Numbered from the stretch's first letter, positions 8,701 through 20,405 are shown. The stretch: 64,000 bases of DNA from DYRB01 sp963709645 (GCA_963709645.1 CAVPXP010000009.1:1-64000); one strand, 5' to 3'. Made by a program: numbers and translations. Notes: generated by a model from the letters alone, not told the origin.

Positions 8701-11614
8701 TCAGGCCGGATAGATCTTGCACAGCGAGCACTTGGTTTCCTGCATGGCGGTCACCGAGTCGTAGCCGTAGGTGAACGCCGTATTGCACGCCTCGCCGAGC
8801 ACGATGGGGTCGGCACCCTCGGGGTACTTGGCACGCAGGTCCTTGCCCTCGAAATGTCCGCCGAAGTGGAAGGGCGTGAACACCACCCCGGGCGCCACAC
8901 GCTCCGTCACCTGGGCCATGACCTTGATCCGGGCGCCCTCCGGGCTTTCCAGCCACATGTCCTTGCCGTCGCGCACCCCGGCGTTGTTGGCGTCCCGCGG
9001 GTTGACCTCGGCGTACATGTGCTGCTGCAGCTCCGCGAGCCAGGGGTTGGAGCGGGTCTCGTCGCCGCCGCCCTCGTATTCGACCAGGCGACCGCTGGTG
9101 AAGATCAACGGGAAGTCCCCCGTGTAATCCGTTGCCTGGATGGAGCCGTAGCGGGTCGGCAGCCGATAGAAGCTCTTGCGGTCCTCGTAGGTGGGGTACT
9201 TCTCCACCAGGTCGCGGCGGCTGGTGTAGAGGGGCTCGCGGTGGATGGGCACCTGGTCCGGGAAGGTCCACACCACGCAGCGGGCCTTGGCGTTGCCGAA
9301 GGGGGCACAGCCGTGCTTGATGGCCACCCGCTGGATGCCGCCGGAGAGGTCGGTCTTCCAGTTCTTGCCCTCCGCGGCCTGCTTCTCGGCGTCGGTGAGG
9401 TCGTCCCACCAGCCGAGCTGCTTCAGGATGTCCGCGGTGAACTCCGGGTAGCCCGCATCGATCTCCGACCCCTTGGTCCAGGAGTCCTCCGCGAGCAGGC
9501 TGACCCCATTGCGCTCCACACCGAAGCGGGCGCGGAAGGGCAGGCCCACCCTCCGCCACGGCCTATGGAGGTGTCGTAGAGGTTGGGCGTGCCCGGGTGC
9601 TTCATCTCCGGCGGTGCCCCAGCAGGGCCAGGGCAGACCGTAGAAGTCGCCGTCCGCCGGACCACCAACGGCCTTGAGGCTGGTGACGTCGAAGGTGTGC
9701 CAGTTCTGCTGATGCTGTTTCAGGCGCTCGGGGCTCTGCCCCGTATAGCCGATGGTCCACATGCCGCGGTTGTATTCGCGAACGATGTCCTCGATGAGCG
9801 GCTCGTCGTTCACGACCTGTACGTTCTTGCACAGCTCGTCGGCGAAGCCGAGCTTCTTCGCGAACTGGTACATGATGGTGTGGTCGGGCCGCGACTCGAA
9901 CAGGGGCTCGATGACCTTGTCGCGCCACTGGATGGAGCGGTTGGAGGCGGTGACGGATCCGGTGGTCTCGAACTGGGTGCAGGCGGGCAGCAGATAGACC
10001 CCGTCGGTGCGGTCGTTCATGACCGCCGAGCACGGTCGGATAGGGGTCGACGATGACCATCATGTCCAGCTTTTCCATGGCCTTCTTCATCTCCGTGCCA
10101 CGGGTCTGGCTGTTGGGTGCGTGGCCCCAGAAGACCATGGCGCGCACATTGTCCTTCTGCGCGATGTTGGCCTTGTCTTCCAGTACACCGTCGATCCAGC
10201 GGGAGACCGGGATGCCCTTTGCGTTCATCGGCGGCAGGGGCTTGTCCCCTTCCGTCTCGTAGCTGCCCTGGTCCGTGATCTCGGCCTGGTCGAAGCGGCC
10301 CTTCAGCCATTCGTAGTCGACTCCCCACACCTTGGCCCAGTGCTTCCAGGAGCCCTCCGCCAGTCCGTAATAGCCGGGCAGGTCATGCGAGAGGACGCCG
10401 AAGTCCGTCGCGCCCTGCACGTTGTCGTGGCCGCGGAAGATGTTGGTGCCGCCGCCGGACACGCCCATGTTGCCCAGCGCCAACTGGAAGATGCAGTAGG
10501 CGCGGGTGTTGTTGTTGCCGATGGTGTGCTGGGTACCGCCCATGCACCAGATGAAGGTGCCTGGACGGTTGTCGGCCATGAGCTTGGCCGCCCGGTAGAC
10601 CTGCTCCTCGGGCACGCCCGTGACACGCTCGACCTCGTCGGGCGTCCATTTGGCGACCTCCGCCTTCACATCGTCCATGCCATAGACGCGCTGGCGGATG
10701 AACTCCTTGTCCTCCCAGCCGTTCTGGAAGATGTGCCAGAGCATGCCGTAGACCAGCGGCACGTCGGTGCCGGGGCGCAGGCGGACAAAGTGGTCGGCGT
10801 GCGCGGCGGTACGGGTGAAGCGCGGGTCGATGACGATCAGGGGCGCGTTGTTGCGCTCCTTGCCACGGAACACATGCTGCAGCGAAACGGGATGGGCCTC
10901 GGCGGGGTTGCCGCCGATGATCAGTATCGCCTTGGAGTTGTGGATATCGTTGTACGAGTTCGTCATCGCCCCGTAGCCCCAGGTATTGGCGACTCCGGCG
11001 ACGGTGGTCGAATGGCAGATGCGTGCCTGGTGGTCCACGTTGTTGGTGCCCCACAGGGCCGCGAACTTGCGGAACAGGTAGGCCTGCTCGTTACTGTGCT
11101 TGGCGGAGCCGAGCCAGTATACGGAGTCCGGTCCGGACTGCTCACGGATGGCGAGCATCTTGTCGCCGACTTCGTTGAGGGCTTCATCCCAGGTGATGCG
11201 CTTCCATTTCCCGCCGACCAGTTTCATCGGGTACTTGAGCCGCCGCTCCCCATGGCCGTGCTCCCGCACCGCGGCACCCTTGGCGCAGTGCCCGCCCAGG
11301 TTGAAGGGGTGATCGAAGGCGGGCTCCTGACCCGTCCAGACGCCGTTGCGTACCTCGGCGTAGATGCCGCAGCCCACGGAGCAGTGGGTGCAGATGGTCC
11401 GCGCGGTCTTCACCTCATCGCCGCCGCCAGGGGCGGGATCGGCGGCACGCACCTTGCGCACCATGCCAGGTGACAGGCCAACGGCCAGCGCCGCTCCACC
11501 GGTGACCAGGCTGGTCTTGCGCAGGAAATCGCGGCGGCTCACGGCCAACCCGGTTACAGGTGCTGCGGAACCGGTGTCGCGATGGGTGGTGGCGGATTTC
11601 TTCACGAGCTTCAT
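8701..11614 (-). CDS. fdhA: Formate dehydrogenase alpha subunit, molybdopterin (frameshifted)
   Basis: One gene of about 970 residues read through frameshifts near 10020 and 9540-9620. The N-terminus has a TAT signal (SRRDFLRK, about residues 26-33), so the folded enzyme is exported. A [4Fe-4S] motif follows (Cys 75, 78, 82 and 110). At residue 200 the Mo/W ligand position reads ARICHS: a cysteine, where many homologues use selenocysteine. Molybdopterin-guanine-dinucleotide binding segments such as GGNPAEAH are present. The reaction is formate to CO2 plus two electrons (or the reverse). Length and order with fdhB and fdhC fit a periplasmic, quinone-linked enzyme. Confidence 0.92.
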
Positions 11615-11663
11615 GGGATTCTCCTGACCGCGGTCGGCGGACGGCGCCTGCTCAGATCCGGGT

Positions 11664-11868
11664 TCAGATCCGGGCGGTCCGGTAATAATCGAGGACGTGC
11701 TGGCTGGCCTGGTAGCCCTTCTGAGCGGGCTCGCCCTGGGCAGACTCTTCTGGGGCTGCCGCGACTGCGCCGGGAAGTAGGGCCTGCGGCGGCCGCTCCG
11801 GCACCCATCACGGCACTAGCCTTCAGAAAGTCGCGCCGGGCCTCGGGATCGGTCTTCTCGTGCTTCAT
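11664..11868 (-). CDS. Formate dehydrogenase region TAT-signal small protein (frameshifted)
   Basis: About 67 residues after one frameshift. It starts MKHEKTDPEARRDFLKAS with a twin-arginine motif and a short Ala-rich hydrophobic stretch, and the restored C-terminus ends VLDYYRTARI. This matches the small TAT-targeted protein family found only beside formate dehydrogenase operons (TIGR02811-like). Its exact role is unknown, perhaps a small partner of the exported enzyme. It sits 50 bases upstream of fdhA. Confidence 0.8.
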
Positions 11869-11974
11869 GGCATTACCCTTCGTCGGTATACGCTGTTCGT
11901 CGGTGTACGCTGGTCGTCCCTGTCGTCGGTATAGGTCTCGTCAAGATCCTCGTGATTCGCGCCGTGGTGGGGCG

Positions 11975-12633
11975 CTAGCCTTCCATCTCCAGGTAGCGGC
12001 CTTCGATCTCGAAGAAGGCAGCGCCCAGGCGTCCTACGGCTCCGTAGAGCGGCGCCCCCGGCACGCCATCCAGGTCGCGGCAGAAGCGGGCGATCCAGGG
12101 CTCCGAGGTGGGCCCGGTAAAAATCGCGCTGGCGCTCCACCGGACATCTCGGGATCGAGCGCGAGCTGAGCCATCACCTCGCAGAGCGCGGCCACGTGGT
12201 CCTCGGGCTCGTGCACGCCCGGCTCCCGCTCGAAACCCAAAGCCGCGAGGTCCCGGCGAAGCGCCCCAAGGGGCTGCTCCATGAGGAAACCCGTCTGGTA
12301 CCAGGACCCGTAGGGCACCAGCTCACCGCGGCCCAAGCCGATGAAGAGGCGGTGATACTCGTCGTCGACCTCGGCGGCCGTGACTTGCGCGCCGGCCAGC
12401 CGCAGTCCGTCCCACGCGAGGGCAAAGGCATCGCGCCCAGCGGGGGCATCGAGCCGATTGACCCGGTCCAGCAGGGCCTCATCGGGCACGTCCCGCAAGA
12501 GGGCAGCCAGCAATCCGTAGAGCCCCGCACGGGCCCTGTCTTCGGCGGACACCGACGTTGCCTCCGGCGGGGGCTCAAACTGGGCGCGATCGGTGACTTG
12601 CGCAGCACGCGAATTCAATGGGTCTTGGGCCAT
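11975..12633 (-). CDS. TorD/DmsD-family molybdoenzyme chaperone (frameshifted)
   Basis: About 219 residues with a frameshift near 12140. The core GLYGLLAALLRDVPDE, the motif DDEYHRLFIGLGRGELVPYGS and the tail HEPEDHVAALCEVM match TorD-like chaperones. These bind the TAT signal and apo-form of molybdoenzymes and hold them until the cofactor is inserted. I chose ATG at 12633 (MAQDPLNSRAA); the open frame extends upstream but has no family similarity there. The expected client is FdhA, encoded just downstream. Cytoplasmic. Confidence 0.85.
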
Positions 12634-12763
12634 GGGTTCGTTTAGTCCTGAAATGGCAGCAAGGAAAGGGCCAGATCTGGTGGGAAAGAATGGAACGAAA
12701 GCGATGGATCCGACCAAGCCCGCTTGGATCTTGAGGCGCATCGCGGGTATCTATCTGCCCCGC

Positions 12764-14365
12764 TCACAGCTCCTGGGCCAACATCTGGTCCGCGACGCGG
12801 CAGTCGCCGCACATCTTCAGTCTGCGCTTGGCCTTTGGATCCTGGTACATCGAATGGCCGGCGAGGCGCAGTTCGATGCGCCCGATGACGGCGGTCGTCG
12901 CGAAGGGCTTCCCGCAGCTCACGCAATGGAAGGGGCTGTCCTCCCTCAACACCCGCGGTCGGCCGCGCGCCACCGCGTCGAAGAGGAGCCTTGGCGTGAT
13001 CCAGATGGCGTCTTCCGGGCAGGAACGGGTGCAGAGTCCGCACTGGACGCAGTTGGCTTCCAGGAACCGCAACTGCGGCACGTCGTGGCCGTCCTGGAGC
13101 GCCTTGCCCGGACAGACGGTCACGCAGGCAAGACAGAGGGTGCAGGCATTGGTATCCACCGTGGCGGTCCCGAAGGGCGCACCTGCGGTGAGCTCCGCCA
13201 GCGGTCGGGCGCTGGTTGCCTGGGCATACAGGTGGTCGACGGCGGCGAAGAAGGTCTGTCGCTTGCCGCCGACGGCGGCGAATTGGGCAGGGACAAGGGC
13301 AGGCATGACAGCGTCGGCCGGGCTGGGACCCTCTCCCAGCCAGCTCACCGAGCCCTTGGGATACCCGAGTCCCGAGAGGATGGCCTGGGCGAATTCGAGC
13401 TGCTGGTCCAACTCCCGCCTTGCGCTTGACGGGATCCGCGGCGTATCGAGCAGCCGTACCGCCCGCGCACCGTAGGCCAGTGCCGAGAACCAGGCATCCA
13501 GGCCGAGGCTCGCAACCTCTTCCACGGCCAGCGTGAGTACGTGGCCCGCCTCGGCGGCAAGTGCGGCCGATGCCTCGGCGCCGGCCTCCGTGTCGTGGAC
13601 GACGAGCACGGCGCCCTCGCCACCGGCCGCCCGATATGCGGCCAGCAGCCGGCGCACCCGCTCCAGCAGGTCACCCACCGGCGGGTAGCCGTAGGTGATG
13701 GCCCCGGTCGGGCAGGCGGTGGCGCAGGCACCGCCCCCCTGGCACAGGTTGGTCTCAACCCGGACCCGCTCCCCCAGGCTGGTGATGGCCTCGGCGGGAC
13801 AGGCATCGATGCAGCGCCGGCAAGCAGTCGTGCCCTTCATGCCGTGAGCACAGATGCTTGGGTCGTACTCGAAAAAGCGGGGCTTCTCGAACTCGCCGAC
13901 AAGGTCCCGGAGCCCGTCAAGCGCCCCGTCCTGGGGCTGGGTCTCGGGCCCCGGGGCGGCGTACCCCGGGGGTGGCAGCTCGACACCGACGAACGGAGGA
14001 TCGCAGAGATCGAGGACCAGGTCGAACCTTTCCTCACCGGCTCCCTGACCCGGCAGTTTCAGGCGAAAGTCGCCAAGCCAGCCACCGATCGCGACACTTG
14101 CTCCCGGCTCGCCCGCCAAGTGGTGAGGTCTCGCGACCGCCCCCGTGCCCCCCGCCAGCAGCAGGACAGCCGGGCGCAGGGGTGAGGCGGCCTCGGCCAG
14201 CCGGGCGATCGGCTCGGGGTCGGGGCCGACGATCAGGAGCCGTCCGGAGGAGTGGTAGCGGACCAGGCCCGTGACTCCGACCCGATCGGCGGCAACCTTC
14301 GCCAAGGCCGTTTCCCGGGCGGCCCGGTTACGCAGGTCGGCCAGATCGGCCAGGGCTGTGCTCAT
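12764..14365 (-). CDS. Multi-cluster 4Fe-4S ferredoxin-type protein of the fdh operon
   Basis: 533 residues, intact. Four ferredoxin-like cysteine groups are visible: CRRCIDACP and CQGGGACATACP in the middle, CTLCLACVTVCP and CVQCGLCTRSCP towards the C-terminus. A last zinc-like pair follows, CVSCGKPF and CGDC. Similar polyferredoxins accompany proteobacterial fdh clusters with DUF3305 and DUF3306 proteins. No membrane helix is seen, so it is probably a cytoplasmic electron carrier or assembly factor. Its start overlaps the end of the DUF3306 gene by 4 bases, showing tight co-transcription. Confidence 0.85.
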   Translation of the reverse strand: MSTALADLADLRNRAARETALAKVAADRVGVTGLVRYHSSGRLLIVGPDPEPIARLAEAASPLRPAVLLLAGGTGAVARPHHLAGEPGASVAIGGWLGDFRLKLPGQGAGEERFDLVLDLCDPPFVGVELPPPGYAAPGPETQPQDGALDGLRDLVGEFEKPRFFEYDPSICAHGMKGTTACRRCIDACPAEAITSLGERVRVETNLCQGGGACATACPTGAITYGYPPVGDLLERVRRLLAAYRAAGGEGAVLVVHDTEAGAEASAALAAEAGHVLTLAVEEVASLGLDAWFSALAYGARAVRLLDTPRIPSSARRELDQQLEFAQAILSGLGYPKGSVSWLGEGPSPADAVMPALVPAQFAAVGGKRQTFFAAVDHLYAQATSARPLAELTAGAPFGTATVDTNACTLCLACVTVCPGKALQDGHDVPQLRFLEANCVQCGLCTRSCPEDAIWITPRLLFDAVARGRPRVLREDSPFHCVSCGKPFATTAVIGRIELRLAGHSMYQDPKAKRRLKMCGDCRVADQMLAQEL

Positions 14366-15047
14366 GCTTGATCTCCTGGTCGCTCGACGGGGACGCGCTG
14401 CTCCGCCGAAGCATCGATCTGGGCATCGGTCGAAGCATCGGGCAGAGCCGCGACGGCCGAATCAGACTCCGCCAGCCCCGCGGGCGCATCTGCCCCCTGC
14501 GAATCCGTCACAGGCGTCGCGGTTGGCACACCGGCATCGAGGCCGCCCGGTACCCGACCGGCCTCGTCCGCCCTGCGCCTTGCCAAGCGCTGGGCCGCTA
14601 CATCGAGCTGATGTCGCATATCCGCCGTGACCAGGTCCCCCATCGCCTCGAAGCGGGTGTAGTCCTCCGCGAAGTCGTCCAGGCCGTCGGTCACATTGAG
14701 GTGCGGGCTATGGAAGAACTGGGCCAGCGCCTGGCGGCGTAGGGACGCCGTGACGCCCCGGGAGAGGAAGCCCGAGTAGTCGGAGAAACCGTCGAGTGAA
14801 TCAAGCGGGGGCATGTCGGCGTCGGTCAGCGCTGGCGCTGGCGCGGCGCGGGCGTCGGATCGGCAGCCGCCACAGGTGCCTCTGCGCCCGTTGCGGTCGC
14901 CACTTCGGGCGCCCCCTCGGCGCGCCCATCCGGCCCATGGCGAGGCGGATCAGCGGCCAGGGCAACGCCCTGCCGCGCGGCCTGCTTGCGCTCGGACCAG
15001 CGGGACAGGAAGCCCCCATCGCGCCCGACGTCGTCCGTCGAGGTCAT
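14362..15047 (-). CDS. DUF3306 protein (frameshifted)
   Basis: About 228 residues over one frameshift near 14820. The N-terminus FLSRWSERK and the conserved block MPPLDSLDGFSDYSGFLS are hallmarks of DUF3306. The C-terminal third is acidic, Ala-rich and low in complexity. The family has no known function but is confined to formate dehydrogenase operons next to DUF3305. Its ATG overlaps the stop of the DUF3305 gene (ATGA). Confidence 0.82.
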
Positions 15048-15541
15048 CGCTGGACCTCCTTCTTCCAGTCCTGGCGCTCGCGCTTGCGCCTTTTCTCGGG
15101 GATATAGTGGGTCAGCACGAAGGCCTCCGCGGCACGATAGAGCTGGGGCGGCAACGGCACGCTGTAGACGGTCTCACCGCCCTCCTGGTAGGCCTGCCCG
15201 GCGTCGAAGCTCACCGTGACGAGCACCGGGCGCGGCATGCCGTCCTCCCGGGGGCGAGTCACCACGTAGCAGGCGGGCGCTTCGACCGTGAGGTTGTGGT
15301 AGTAGCTCTCGGCCTCGTCCGGAAAGAGCTCGACGCATAGCGCCGTCCAGAGGTATTGGGCGGCATCCGGGCCTTCCACCATTAGCCGCGGCTTCGCAGG
15401 CCCGGGGCCGGGAAAGTCCCCGACGGTGACTCCCAGCGCACGCCAGTTTTCGGTGATCCAGCGGTTTCCGCTGACCCGGCGGCGCTCCATGATCACGCAG
15501 ACGGGGAATCTGGTTGCTGGCGCCTCGATCCGCTCAGTCAT
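15044..15541 (-). CDS. DUF3305 protein, first gene of the fdh operon
   Basis: 165 residues, intact. Family features include FPVCVIMERRRV near the N-terminus, NRWITENWR, and a Tyr-rich middle (ESYYHNLTVEAPACYVV). The tail is strongly basic (EKRRKRERQDWKKE). Function is unknown, but the family co-occurs with fdh genes. A strong ribosome site (AGGGAGG) precedes the ATG, and a sigma54-type promoter lies about 55 bases upstream of the start. Confidence 0.85.
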   Translation of the reverse strand: MTERIEAPATRFPVCVIMERRRVSGNRWITENWRALGVTVGDFPGPGPAKPRLMVEGPDAAQYLWTALCVELFPDEAESYYHNLTVEAPACYVVTRPREDGMPRPVLVTVSFDAGQAYQEGGETVYSVPLPPQLYRAAEAFVLTHYIPEKRRKRERQDWKKEVQR

Positions 15542-15593
15542 CGCGCCCTCCCTATTCAGATGCGTCAGATTAGCTGCTCAGACGGATTGAAGG

Positions 15594-15609
15594 CGCAAGT
15601 TGCATACCA
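15594..15609 (-). promoter_or_regulatory. Sigma54 (-24/-12) promoter of the fdh operon
   Basis: On the minus strand the sequence reads TGGTAT, five bases, then TTGC, against the consensus TGGCAC-N5-TTGC. The invariant GG and GC have the right 10-base gap. The predicted start of transcription is about 15583, giving a leader of about 42 bases before the DUF3305 ATG. Confidence 0.7.
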
Positions 15610-15688
15610 GTAGGCGCACCTGGGCGCCCGGGACGGCAACGGCGGGGCATCCCGGAAAATCCGAACCAATCCTGACAACCGGGGTCAT

Positions 15689-15703
15689 GGGACAAATTGT
15701 CCC
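15689..15703. promoter_or_regulatory. Palindromic activator site GGGACA-N3-TGTCCC (copy 1)
   Basis: GGGACA AAT TGTCCC, a perfect 6-bp inverted repeat. It lies about 110 bases upstream of the fdh start of transcription and about 150 upstream of the moaA start, both normal distances for a sigma54 enhancer. The same palindrome recurs at 20525. Confidence 0.72.
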
Positions 15704-15822
15704 GAAAAGGGGGAAAGACTGGGCCGATCCGACCCATCGAGCCGCACTTCCGCCGGGGCGCCCGGGCAAGCATTGGCGCAATCGCCCTGAGCTGCACCGG
15801 CGCGCCAGGTGCTGGCGGATCG

Positions 15823-15838
15823 GGGAACGGATCTTGCT
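15823..15838 (+). promoter_or_regulatory. Candidate sigma54 promoter of moaA-fdhD
   Basis: GGGAAC, five bases, TTGC, T. It keeps the GG and GC positions and the TTGCT block of the -24/-12 consensus, with two mismatches in the -24 box. The predicted start is about 15849, 26 bases before the moaA ATG. Confidence 0.55.
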
Positions 15839-15874
15839 GTACCGTTACGAGTGACCTGACGCTGGAGGGACCCC

Positions 15875-16888
15875 ATGACCGCGCTTCCCGCGGATCTTCC
15901 CGATCGGCTGGTGGACCGTTTCGGTCGCCGCATCACCTATGTGCGGCTGTCCGTCACCGACCGCTGCGACCTGCGCTGCGTCTACTGCATGTCCGAGGAC
16001 ATCCAGTTCCTGCCCCGCAGCCAGATCCTGACCCTGGAGGAGATCGCACGCCTCGGCCGGTGCTTCAGCGAGCTCGGGGTGACCAAGTTGCGGGTGACGG
16101 GCGGTGAGCCCCTGGTGCGGCGCAATGTCCTGTGGCTTTTCGAGCAACTCGGATCCCTGCCCGGCATTCGTGACCTGACCCTCACCACCAACGGCACCCA
16201 GCTCGCCCGTTATGCCCGGGACCTGGCGGCGGCGGGCGTGACCCGGATCAACGTCAGTCTCGACACCCTACGACCCGCGCGCTTCCACACCATCACCCGG
16301 TTGGGGGAGATCGGGCGCACCCTGGCGGGCATCGACGCCGCCCTGGAGGCGGGCTTCCAGCGGGTCAAGATCAATAGCGTCGTCCTCAAGAACCGCAATC
16401 ACGACGAGGTCGGCGACCTGGTCGGCTTCGCCCTGGAGCGGGGGATGGACATCAGTTTCATCGAGGAGATGCCCCTGGGAGTCATCGGTGACCACGACCG
16501 CGCCGAGGCCTACTACTCGAGCGACCAGATCCGCCGCGACCTGGCCGAGCGCTACGAGCTCATCCCCACCACCGAGACCACGGGCGGCCCCTCCCGTTAC
16601 TTCCGGCTCCCGGGCAACGACACCAAGGTGGGCTTCATCTCGCCGCATAGCCACAACTTCTGCGGCGACTGCAACCGCGTGCGGGTGACCGCCGAGGGGC
16701 GGCTGCTCCTGTGCCTGGGGCAGGAATACTCTGCAGACATGCGGCGCGCCCTGCGCGCCAACCCGGGCGACGACAACGCGGTCAAAGGGGCCATCGTGGC
16801 GGCCATGTCCATCAAACCGCGGGGACACGACTTTGACCTCACCGCCAAGCCAGTGATTTTCCGCCACATGAACGCCACCGGAGGCTGA
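15875..16888 (+). CDS. moaA: GTP 3',8-cyclase MoaA
   Basis: 337 residues, full length. The radical-SAM cluster motif CDLRCVYC is near residue 32. The GGEP motif (VTGGEPLVR) binds S-adenosylmethionine, and a C-terminal cysteine group begins FCGDCNR and ends at a later LCLG. The enzyme turns GTP into 3',8-cyclo-GTP, the first step of molybdenum cofactor synthesis. It diverges from the fdh operon and is followed one base later by fdhD, so cofactor supply is tied to formate dehydrogenase production. Confidence 0.95.
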   Translation: MTALPADLPDRLVDRFGRRITYVRLSVTDRCDLRCVYCMSEDIQFLPRSQILTLEEIARLGRCFSELGVTKLRVTGGEPLVRRNVLWLFEQLGSLPGIRDLTLTTNGTQLARYARDLAAAGVTRINVSLDTLRPARFHTITRLGEIGRTLAGIDAALEAGFQRVKINSVVLKNRNHDEVGDLVGFALERGMDISFIEEMPLGVIGDHDRAEAYYSSDQIRRDLAERYELIPTTETTGGPSRYFRLPGNDTKVGFISPHSHNFCGDCNRVRVTAEGRLLLCLGQEYSADMRRALRANPGDDNAVKGAIVAAMSIKPRGHDFDLTAKPVIFRHMNATGG

Positions 16889-16889
16889 G

Positions 16890-17801
16890 ATGGGCACCCC
16901 GGCACCGCGAGACCGCTACCGTCCCCTGCTCTCCGACGCTGGTCTCAAGCCGGCCTATTCGGTGGTGGCAGTGGACGAGTACGGCGAGGCCCGCGAGGGA
17001 GACATCGCCGGCGAGCAGCCCCTGACCCTCTACATCGACAAGCGGGAAGTGGTGACGCTGATGACCCTGGGTACCCACCCCGAGCTGATGGTACTGGGCT
17101 ACCTGCGGGGCCAGCGGCTGGTGCCCTGTCTGGAGTCCGTGCATTCCATTCAGGTGGACTGGGAGACCGAGGCCTGTGCCGTGACCACCTTCGACGGCAT
17201 CGGCGACCTGGAGGAGAAGCTCAGACACCGCACCGTCACCACGGGCTGCGGGCAGGGGACCGTATTCGGGCGGCTCAGCGAGCAGATCGAACGGCTGCGC
17301 CTGCCGCCGGTGCGGCTGCGCCAGTCCCAGATCTATGCCCTGCTGGAGCGGCTGAACAGCTACAACGAGGTCTACCGCCGGGCGGGGGCGGTGCACGGCT
17401 GCGCTCTCTGCTCGTGGGCAGGGGGCGGACCAAACGGGATCGAGCTCTTCGTCGAGGACGTGGGCCGCCACAATGCGGCCGACGCCATCGCCGGCTACAT
17501 GTGGCTCAACGCGGTGGAGGGTGCCGGACAAGGTCTTCTACACCACGCGGCAGGCTCACCTCGGAGATGGTGATCAAGGTGGCCCAGATGGGTATACCGG
17601 TGCTGCTCTCGCGTTCCGGGTATCACCCACAAGGGTCTGGAATTCGCCCAGAAAGTGGGGGTGACCCTGATCGCCCGCGCCAAGGGGCAGCATTTCCTGA
17701 TCTACAACGGGGCCGAGCGGGTTCTGTTCGATGCGATTCCCAGTTTCCAGAACAATGCCCGGACCAAGGGTGGCCGAGGGCGGGGCAGGGACGAGGACTA
17801 G
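16890..17801 (+). CDS. fdhD: FdhD, sulfur carrier for formate dehydrogenase (frameshifted)
   Basis: About 303 residues through frameshifts between 17520 and 17640. Family motifs: EQPLTLYID near the N-terminus, the TTGCGQGTVFG block, HGCALCSW with the sulfur-carrying cysteine region, and EDVGRHNAADAI. The restored C-terminus reads TSEMVIKVAQMGIPVLLSRS and ends in a charged tail. FdhD passes sulfur from a cysteine desulfurase to the molybdenum cofactor before insertion into FdhA. It overlaps the moaA unit (TGAGATG). Confidence 0.9.
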
Positions 17802-17931
17802 TGGAAGGGGCGGGTTGGGCGGAGGGGACCTGCTCACGGGCGGTGCTCGACCTTTTCGAGGGGCACGGCGCAGCGTAGGAGCAACGGGGCCGGGCTGTCC
17901 CTGGCGTCCATCTTCAACCGCGGCCGAATTC

Positions 17932-18867
17932 ATGTCGGAGCAAGATTTGACCACCATGCCCGCCCTCGTCGCAGAACTTCCGCGCTTCCTGGATGTCCGC
18001 CAGGTGGCGCAGTACCTCAACCTCAACGAGAAAAAGGTCTATGCCCTGGTCTCGGAGGGACGCATCCCCGGCACCAAGGTAACGGGCAAGTGGATGTTTC
18101 CGCGGGACCTCATCGACCGCTGGATGATGGAGTCGAGCCACGGGGGGCTGCTGTCGGACCGCCTGATCATGGCAGGCAGCGACGACCCGCTGCTGCATCG
18201 TGTGGTTCAGAACCTGACCCGCGACGCCGCAGCCCGCGCCCTGGTGAGCTACAGCCCCACCGGCACCCGGCTCGGCCTGGAACTGCTGCAGGCCCACCGG
18301 GCCGACGCCTGTCCCATGCACTGGGGTCCGAGCGAGGAGAGCCACCTGCGACACCCGGCCCTGCTCGGTCAATACGGCGGCCACCGGCGCTGGGTGCTGG
18401 TCCGCGCCTTTCGTCGGGAACAGGGGGTGATGTTGCGCCCGGAACTCGGGAAGGAGGGGGCGGACCTGGGGAGGCTCCTGCGCCGCCCCCTGCGCTGGGC
18501 CTTGCGCCAGCAAGGGGCCGGCGCAAGGCGGTTCTTCGACGAGGCCCTGACTCGGCACGGAGTCGAGGTTCGGGCACTGAGTGCCACCGTCACCGCGCTC
18601 TCGGAACGGGACGCCGCTGCCTCCATCCCACTGGGTCTTGCCGATGCCGCACCTGGCGCCCGCGCCGCCGCGTCGGAGATGGGCCTCGGCTTCGTTTCGA
18701 CCGGCTGGGAGTCCTTCGACTTGGCCCTGGAGCGCGGCATCTACTTCCGCAAGCTCTTCCAAGACCTGATGGCCCGCCTGAAGGACCCGGAGACCGCCCA
18801 ATTGGCCAAGCTGCTTGGGGGCTATGATCTGGCCGAGACAGGCCGGCTGGTCTGGGGGCAGGACTAG
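17932..18867 (+). CDS. Helix-turn-helix protein with periplasmic-binding-like domain
   Basis: 311 residues. Residues about 20-65 form an excisionase/MerR-like DNA-binding domain (FLDVRQVAQYLNLNEKKVYALV, PGTKVTGKWMFP). The remaining 230 residues resemble a PBP-like substrate-binding domain (COG1910 type): SYSPTGTRLGLELL, then GLGFVSTGWESFDLAL. Such one-component regulators may sense molybdate, tungstate or another anion and often sit beside molybdoenzyme genes. It follows fdhD by 130 bases on the same strand. I started at ATG 17932; the open frame reaches further upstream without similarity. Confidence 0.78.
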   Translation: MSEQDLTTMPALVAELPRFLDVRQVAQYLNLNEKKVYALVSEGRIPGTKVTGKWMFPRDLIDRWMMESSHGGLLSDRLIMAGSDDPLLHRVVQNLTRDAAARALVSYSPTGTRLGLELLQAHRADACPMHWGPSEESHLRHPALLGQYGGHRRWVLVRAFRREQGVMLRPELGKEGADLGRLLRRPLRWALRQQGAGARRFFDEALTRHGVEVRALSATVTALSERDAAASIPLGLADAAPGARAAASEMGLGFVSTGWESFDLALERGIYFRKLFQDLMARLKDPETAQLAKLLGGYDLAETGRLVWGQD

Positions 18868-18918
18868 ATAAGGACCTCGTCGGCCTTTTATCGCAGCCGG
18901 TCTGCGGCGGATGGGATA

Positions 18919-20405
<1,487 letters not shown>

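Noticed and set aside
9600..10020. Possible separate second molybdopterin gene starting at 10020
   Set aside because: Its N-terminus continues the FdhA fold without a gap; it is the same gene after a frameshift.
11200..11620. Programmed frameshifting as cause of the split genes
   Set aside because: Breaks occur at many unrelated sites and genes without slippery-site or pseudoknot signals in common.
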